Assembly: GCA_003096235.1 (NCBI GenBank)
Contig: PIXT01000015.1
Coordinates: forward strand, 1-26,976
DNA from: Candidatus Bathyarchaeum sp.
GTDB lineage: Archaea; Thermoproteota; Bathyarchaeia; Bathyarchaeales; Bathyarchaeaceae
Direction: 5' to 3'
Length of the DNA: 26,976 nt
Shown here piece by piece: positions 23,766-26,976 of the stretch (position 1 is the stretch's first letter; each line of letters opens with the position of its first letter). The notes under the pieces were generated by a model. That model was not told the origin of the DNA. It made no database searches and was given only the letters and a program-made list of their open reading frames with translations. The position numbers were made by a program, and so were the translations under genes.

Positions 23766-23993
23766 TTACTGTTCTGTTACTGTGATTATGGATACTGGGC
23801 AGGAATCTTCTGCACTTTTAGCGTTTTCAATATCATCATCCTCAAAAGCTCCACAGGACCCAAGAACGTCAGTTTCTCCACCTATAACTGTTGATTTCCC
23901 TTCTTCATCCGGTTCAAAATGAGACGGGTCTACACTGTAGCACGCGCCGCAGGCAATGCATCCGCCACGTTCAATCTCAATCTTATACTTCAC
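23766..23993 (-). CDS. [4Fe-4S] ferredoxin, single cluster
   Basis: A 75-aa acidic electron carrier. C12, C15 and C18 (CIACGAC) plus C65 (SCPVSII) bind one [4Fe-4S] cluster. An extra C47 sits in the position where thermophile single-cluster ferredoxins have a non-ligand cysteine, but the usual second partner near residue 22 is absent. It could supply or accept electrons for the CODH/ACS complex or the ferredoxin-thioredoxin reductase at the right edge; this is inferred only from presence. The GTG start has AGGTGG seven bases upstream. It is followed after about 80 bp by the Rpb5 homologue in the same direction. Confidence 0.92.
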   Translation of the reverse strand: MKYKIEIERGGCIACGACYSVDPSHFEPDEEGKSTVIGGETDVLGSCGAFEDDDIENAKSAEDSCPVSIITVTEQ

Positions 23994-24004
23994 TTAATCG
24001 CCAC

Positions 24005-24023
24005 CTGAACTTGTAATGTTCAG
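24005..24023. promoter_or_regulatory. inverted repeat in the ferredoxin leader
   Basis: CTGAAC-(7 nt)-GTTCAG, a perfect 6-bp dyad between the AT-rich promoter region and the ribosome-binding site of the ferredoxin gene. It could be an operator or an RNA hairpin. Confidence 0.35.
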
Positions 24024-24182
24024 TAGTATTAGCAATTAATTTTTTCTGTCTAAACAAAAACGCATGTTTAACAAATAAGCAAGATTCCAAAGTTTCATGC
24101 ATCAGCTATTTCACATTTGTTCTTAATCAACTCTGCAACCCTCTACAGAAAGGAACTAACCAAAAAGCCAGCCTGCCCACGC

Positions 24183-24270
24183 ATATTAGAAGACTAATAG
24201 CAGAACATTGTTGAAAACAGCCTTTTTTCAGAAATTCCAAGCATAACAAAAAATCGGTATCCAATATTAA
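24183..24270 (+). repeat. dispersed repeat, copy B
   Basis: Same orientation as copy A at 6526-6613; 34 of the first 38 bases match, including ATTGTTGAAAACAG, then weaker similarity to about 24270. It also begins with TATTAG-(4 nt)-CTAATA. It lies in the 429-bp gap between the ferredoxin and the ECF-type gene, whose remaining left part (24024-24182) shows nothing recognisable. Confidence 0.75.
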
Positions 24271-24280
24271 CGCTCACATT

Positions 24281-24322
24281 ATAACAGAAAATTGTCGAAA
24301 ACAACCTGTTTAGAAAAGTTGG
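24281..24322 (+). repeat. dispersed repeat, shorter copy C
   Basis: ATAACAG...ATTGTCGAAAACA...GAAAAGTT matches the core of copy A (6540-6582) in the same order and direction. The copy lacks the leading inverted repeat. It sits just before the TATA box of the next gene. Confidence 0.55.
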
Positions 24323-24337
24323 AACCCTATGGCTAAT

Positions 24338-24349
24338 CTTATATACTAA
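24338..24349 (+). promoter_or_regulatory. strong TATA box of the ECF S-component-like gene
   Basis: CTTATATACTAA, about 75-85 nt upstream of the start codon. It is one of the best TATA matches in the window. Confidence 0.6.
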
Positions 24350-24377
24350 ACGCCAAGATAGATAAAAAAAAGCTTCA

Positions 24378-24393
24378 GTGTAAAAAATTACAC
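24378..24393 (+). promoter_or_regulatory. inverted repeat in the leader: possible operator or hairpin
   Basis: GTGTAA-AAAA-TTACAC is a perfect 6-bp dyad with a 4-nt spacer, about 30-40 nt downstream of the TATA box, near or just after the expected transcription start, and 30 nt before the start codon. This position suits a repressor site or a small 5'-UTR stem-loop. Confidence 0.45.
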
Positions 24394-24422
24394 CGTTAAC
24401 CCCATTTTATTGAGGAACAATT

Positions 24423-25184
24423 TTGTCTGAAACAAACAACAAAACACTCAGCAGCGTCAACATATCCCTCATCGCTGTTTGGAGTGCTCTTCTTTTGTCA
24501 GTTAGTTTCTTGATAATTTACCCTGTTCCTGGAGTGAGTGTAACCATCACGTTCTCCAGCGTTTTACTTTCAAGCTTAACCGCACCCCTGCTGGGTCCAA
24601 TATACGGAACAGTATCTGCTTTAATATTCGGATGGGCAGTTCCATACGTCAATCCCGCCACTTCAATTGGAATATTGACGTTTCTTGCTCCCACATTAGC
24701 GGCGTTAATGAGTGGACTCGTTTTGTTTAACCGATGGAAACAAGCCACACTGATACTTCTTGCTCAAATTGTAATATGGTTTGCGCACCCCTTTGCATGG
24801 TACCAACAAATGCCGATTGTCACATGGGGATACTGGCTTGCTTTAGCGTTTATTGTTGTGCCTCCGGTGCGGAAGTGGATTGTTAACACGATAGTCGCTA
24901 GAAACCAGAAGTATCTGCCAGTTGCTCTTTGGTGTTTGGCGTGGATAGCTCGTATCGGCGGTGACACAATCACAGGCAACAACATTGGAGTTTGGGTACT
25001 AGGATGGGGCGTCCCCGAACTGTATCCATACTGGGCACCGTTGACAATCTATTATGCAATAGCAGATTCATTGAATTGCTTTATTGGAGCAATTATCGGC
25101 AGCGGCGTTCTTTTAGCCTTACAGAGAAGCGGAATACGAGTAACCGCCATAGACAGCCTAAAAACAAAAATAATGCCACAATAA
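24423..25184 (+). CDS. ECF-transporter S-component-like membrane protein
   Basis: A 253-aa integral membrane protein with about six predicted helices. The first half ('ITFSSVLLSSLTAPLLGPIYG', 'GWAVPYVNPATSIGILTFLAPTLAA') has the Gly/Pro pattern of substrate-binding S components of energy-coupling-factor vitamin or metal transporters. 'WFAHPFAWYQQMPIVTWGYW' and 'GVPELYPYWAPLTIYYA' are distinctive aromatic loops that may line the substrate site. No EcfA/EcfT genes are adjacent, so it would share a module encoded elsewhere (group II) or be an S-like orphan. The TTG start has GAGG seven bases upstream. It is preceded by a strong TATA box and an inverted repeat, suggesting regulation by its substrate. 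Confidence 0.65.
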   Translation: MSETNNKTLSSVNISLIAVWSALLLSVSFLIIYPVPGVSVTITFSSVLLSSLTAPLLGPIYGTVSALIFGWAVPYVNPATSIGILTFLAPTLAALMSGLVLFNRWKQATLILLAQIVIWFAHPFAWYQQMPIVTWGYWLALAFIVVPPVRKWIVNTIVARNQKYLPVALWCLAWIARIGGDTITGNNIGVWVLGWGVPELYPYWAPLTIYYAIADSLNCFIGAIIGSGVLLALQRSGIRVTAIDSLKTKIMPQ

Positions 25185-25220
25185 CGTCAATAATTAACTC
25201 TCCAAAAAGAAGGCTACGAA

Positions 25221-26237
25221 ATGGACAGCAAATTTAGAGAAGGCGACCTTATAGAATCTAAAGACGGCATAGTTTTTGATGTTAAAGGAGTAGTTCATCC
25301 TCCAGACAGGGTAGTAGCGTTCATTCGTTATGTTCCCGACCCAAAAGGCACCAGAAAAAGAGACAAAAAACGATACAGCAAATATTACTCACTCGCCAAA
25401 CGCTACGAGCTGCTAAAACAACAATACCCACAATACCTAGTTAACGACCCCGTCTTCAACACCCTACTGTGCGAGGTACCCCTAGAAGACATAAAACATC
25501 ACTACCAACCAGCTCAGGGCTTACAAGAGCTGCGTGATAGAAAAAATTTGGACGAAGCAGAAGCAGCAACGTTACTGTTCATGGATATTCTCCAACGAAA
25601 CTCTGGGGTGGAATGGAGCAAACTGGGCGTTTCAGGTTCCATTCTTGTTAAGCTTCAAGAAGCAGCTTCTGACATTGACCTAATAGTTTACGGGTCCAAA
25701 ACAGGGCACAGGGTAGCCCAGACAATGAAACAGATGCTAGAAGACAAGGATAGCCCATTTGACGCATATGACACAGAGGGATTAAAAGAGCTGTTCGATT
25801 TTCGTTCAAAAGACACCAATGTATCTTTCGAAGATTTTGTTCGAACAGACTCCCGAAAAATATCCCACGGCAAATTCATGCAAAAACACTTCTTCATCCG
25901 CTTCGTAAAAGACCACAACGAAATCAATGAACAATACGGCAGCATAATCTACAAACCCGAAGGCAACGCAACAATAAAAGCCACCGTTACAAACGATTCA
26001 GAGGCGCTCTTCACACCATGCACATACAAGCTCGCTAACGTGGAAATTCTTAAAGGACCAAAAATTGAAAACCTTGAAGAAATAGTTTCCTTTCGAGGAA
26101 GATTCTGTGAACACGCAAAAACTGGTGAAACCGTTATTGCACAAGGCAAACTTGAAAGACTGCAGCAAGAAGGAAAACCTGACCACTACAGATTGCTGCT
26201 GGGGAGTAAGCCCTCGGACCACATGAACTTGATATAA
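25221..26237 (+). CDS. archaeal predicted nucleotidyltransferase
   Basis: A 338-aa protein. Residues about 130-165 contain the polymerase-beta-type nucleotidyltransferase signature 'LGVSGSILVKLQ' followed by 'SDIDLIVYGSKTGH' (the paired catalytic aspartates). The N-terminal ~115 residues begin with 'EGDLIESKDGIVFDVKGVVHPPDRVVAFIRY', a beta-rich domain, and the C-terminus (about 240-338) is again beta-rich ('SFRGRFCEHAKTGETVIAQGK'), perhaps an OB-like nucleic-acid-binding part. This three-part layout occurs in an archaeal family annotated only as predicted nucleotidyltransferase; substrate unknown (RNA, tRNA or protein). The ATG follows an AAGAAGG site by about nine bases. It follows the ECF-like gene after 36 bp and may be cotranscribed. 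Confidence 0.8.
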   Translation: MDSKFREGDLIESKDGIVFDVKGVVHPPDRVVAFIRYVPDPKGTRKRDKKRYSKYYSLAKRYELLKQQYPQYLVNDPVFNTLLCEVPLEDIKHHYQPAQGLQELRDRKNLDEAEAATLLFMDILQRNSGVEWSKLGVSGSILVKLQEAASDIDLIVYGSKTGHRVAQTMKQMLEDKDSPFDAYDTEGLKELFDFRSKDTNVSFEDFVRTDSRKISHGKFMQKHFFIRFVKDHNEINEQYGSIIYKPEGNATIKATVTNDSEALFTPCTYKLANVEILKGPKIENLEEIVSFRGRFCEHAKTGETVIAQGKLERLQQEGKPDHYRLLLGSKPSDHMNLI

Positions 26238-26339
26238 CTGTTGACTTTCTTTGACCCTTATTTTTGTGATATGTTAATGAGGAACCACTAGCATCTACAA
26301 TGGTAACTAACTTATCAACACTCAACAGTAACGGGGGAC

Positions 26340-26630
26340 ATGAAAACGCAGACCGTAAAAGTTTCAGGCAAAAACAACAAACACAAAGTTCTCATGTACG
26401 CCATAAGCACCTGCGGATGGTGCAAACGCGCCAAGAAATTCTTAAACGACAACAATGTTGAATATGAATACGTTGACGTCGACCTATGTAACCAAGAAGA
26501 CAAAAACAAAATCAGGCAAGACATCCAAAGCCGCGGAGGACCACTTGCATACCCCACAATAATCATAGACAACCAAACCCTGCTAACGGGCGCACCCCAA
26601 CACAAACTAAAAGAGGTTCTGGAAATTTGA
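26340..26630 (+). CDS. glutaredoxin-like redox protein
   Basis: A 96-aa thioredoxin-fold protein with the active-site pair C25/C28 in 'STCGWCKRAKKFL', then 'VEYEYVDVDL', 'PLAYPTIIIDN' with the cis-Pro, and the closing 'LLTGAPQHKLKEVL'. The CGWC site is unlike the CPYC of classical glutaredoxins and suggests it may be reduced by something other than glutathione. The next gene, ferredoxin-thioredoxin reductase, overlaps it by a few bases and is the likely reductant. Its G-rich stretch (GGGGGA) lies very close to the ATG, so the ribosome-binding site is poor. Confidence 0.9.
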   Translation: MKTQTVKVSGKNNKHKVLMYAISTCGWCKRAKKFLNDNNVEYEYVDVDLCNQEDKNKIRQDIQSRGGPLAYPTIIIDNQTLLTGAPQHKLKEVLEI

Positions 26631-26976
26631 AGCCTCTAGAACATGCTAGAAAACGAGCAGAAACCGACGCAAAAGCCAACGGCTACTACCTAACACCTGA
26701 CCCCGAGCTTCTACAAGACCTTCTTGAAGGACTACAAAAAAACGAAGAACGCTACGGCTATCCATCATGCCCCTGCAGACTAGCTTCAGGAAATCTGGAG
26801 ATAGACAAAGACATAATCTGTCCATGCGACTACAGAGACCCAGACATAAACGATTACGACCAATGCTACTGCGGATTATACGTCACAAAAAACGTCCACA
26901 CCGGAAAAACAGCCATAACCCCAATTCCAGAACGAAGACCCCTAAAAAAACAAGGTAGAGCATACACAATCTCTGC
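26627..26976 (+). CDS. ferredoxin-thioredoxin reductase catalytic subunit (3' end off the window)
   Basis: A TTG at 26627 overlaps the glutaredoxin TGA and has GAGG ten bases upstream; the frame is open to the window end (116 codons). The protein shows all six conserved cysteines as three CxC pairs: CPC (48, 50), CPC (65, 67) and CYC (80, 82). By comparison with the cyanobacterial enzyme (C55/C57, C74/C76, C85/C87), C48, C65, C67 and C80 bind the [4Fe-4S] cluster and C50/C82 form the redox disulfide. 'RYGYPSCPCRLASG' and 'DYRDPDINDYDQCYCGLYV' are family hallmarks. It would take electrons from ferredoxin to reduce the overlapping glutaredoxin-like protein. No variable (beta) subunit is visible, as expected in archaea. 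The C-terminus continues beyond the edge. Confidence 0.9.
   Translation, partial: MKPLEHARKRAETDAKANGYYLTPDPELLQDLLEGLQKNEERYGYPSCPCRLASGNLEIDKDIICPCDYRDPDINDYDQCYCGLYVTKNVHTGKTAITPIPERRPLKKQGRAYTIS

Noticed and set aside
1..26976. CRISPR arrays, tRNA and rRNA genes
   Set aside because: No regularly spaced repeats, tRNA-like cloverleaf cores or rRNA motifs were seen in the intergenic regions.

Overview
The window is chromosomal DNA of an archaeon. It encodes an archaeal TATA-binding protein, an RNA polymerase Rpb5/RpoH-type subunit, an archaeal class III-signal pilin, archaeal-type phosphoglycerate mutase, and a full archaeal CODH/ACS operon (cdhABCDE). Several genes are preceded by BRE/TATA-like promoters. 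No methanogenesis marker is visible. An acetogenic or otherwise Wood-Ljungdahl-using lineage such as Bathyarchaeia (Thermoproteota) fits best, but that placement is inference. Base composition looks moderately AT-rich, and TTG start codons behind good Shine-Dalgarno (SD) sites are unusually common.

Left part (1-4.3 kb): the start of a truncated minus-strand gene, a type IV pilin, a winged-helix regulator, a decayed membrane-protein ORF with an in-frame stop, a UPF0282-type metallo-beta-lactamase-fold hydrolase, three very small proteins (coiled coil, zinc ribbon, membrane), and apgM. An AT-rich islet follows (about 4.4-6.6 kb) with an Mrr-like nuclease fused to a five-CxxC zinc module, a frameshifted pseudogene of unknown family, and an ~85-bp repeat that recurs at 24.2 kb.

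Metabolic middle (6.6-20.4 kb): thymidylate synthase, methylglyoxal synthase, and a large radical SAM/SPASM protein of the AhbC/AhbD/NirJ type whose N-terminus is cut off by a perfect 10-bp tandem duplication. A divergent, tightly overlapping DUF2178-XRE-ABC ATPase-permease operon starts at a 41-bp nested dyad that carries TATA-like elements in both arms. The CODH/ACS operon cdhA-B-C-D-E follows: CdhA/B interconvert CO2 and CO, CdhD/E carry the corrinoid methyl group, and CdhC joins both with CoA at its A-cluster.

Right part (20.4-27 kb): TBP with a hairpin/T-tract terminator, a 50-aa zinc protein, a winged-helix plus zinc-ribbon gene pair, an MntP-like Mn efflux pump, an unusually long two-domain Rpb5 homologue that resembles the eukaryotic subunit, a ferredoxin, repeat copies, an ECF S-component-like membrane protein behind a strong promoter and inverted repeat, a predicted nucleotidyltransferase, and a glutaredoxin followed by ferredoxin-thioredoxin reductase, which runs off the right edge.

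The points most worth following up are the eukaryote-like Rpb5, the frameshifting 10-bp duplication, the nested bidirectional operator, and the direct repeats on either side of the 17.6-kb metabolic block.
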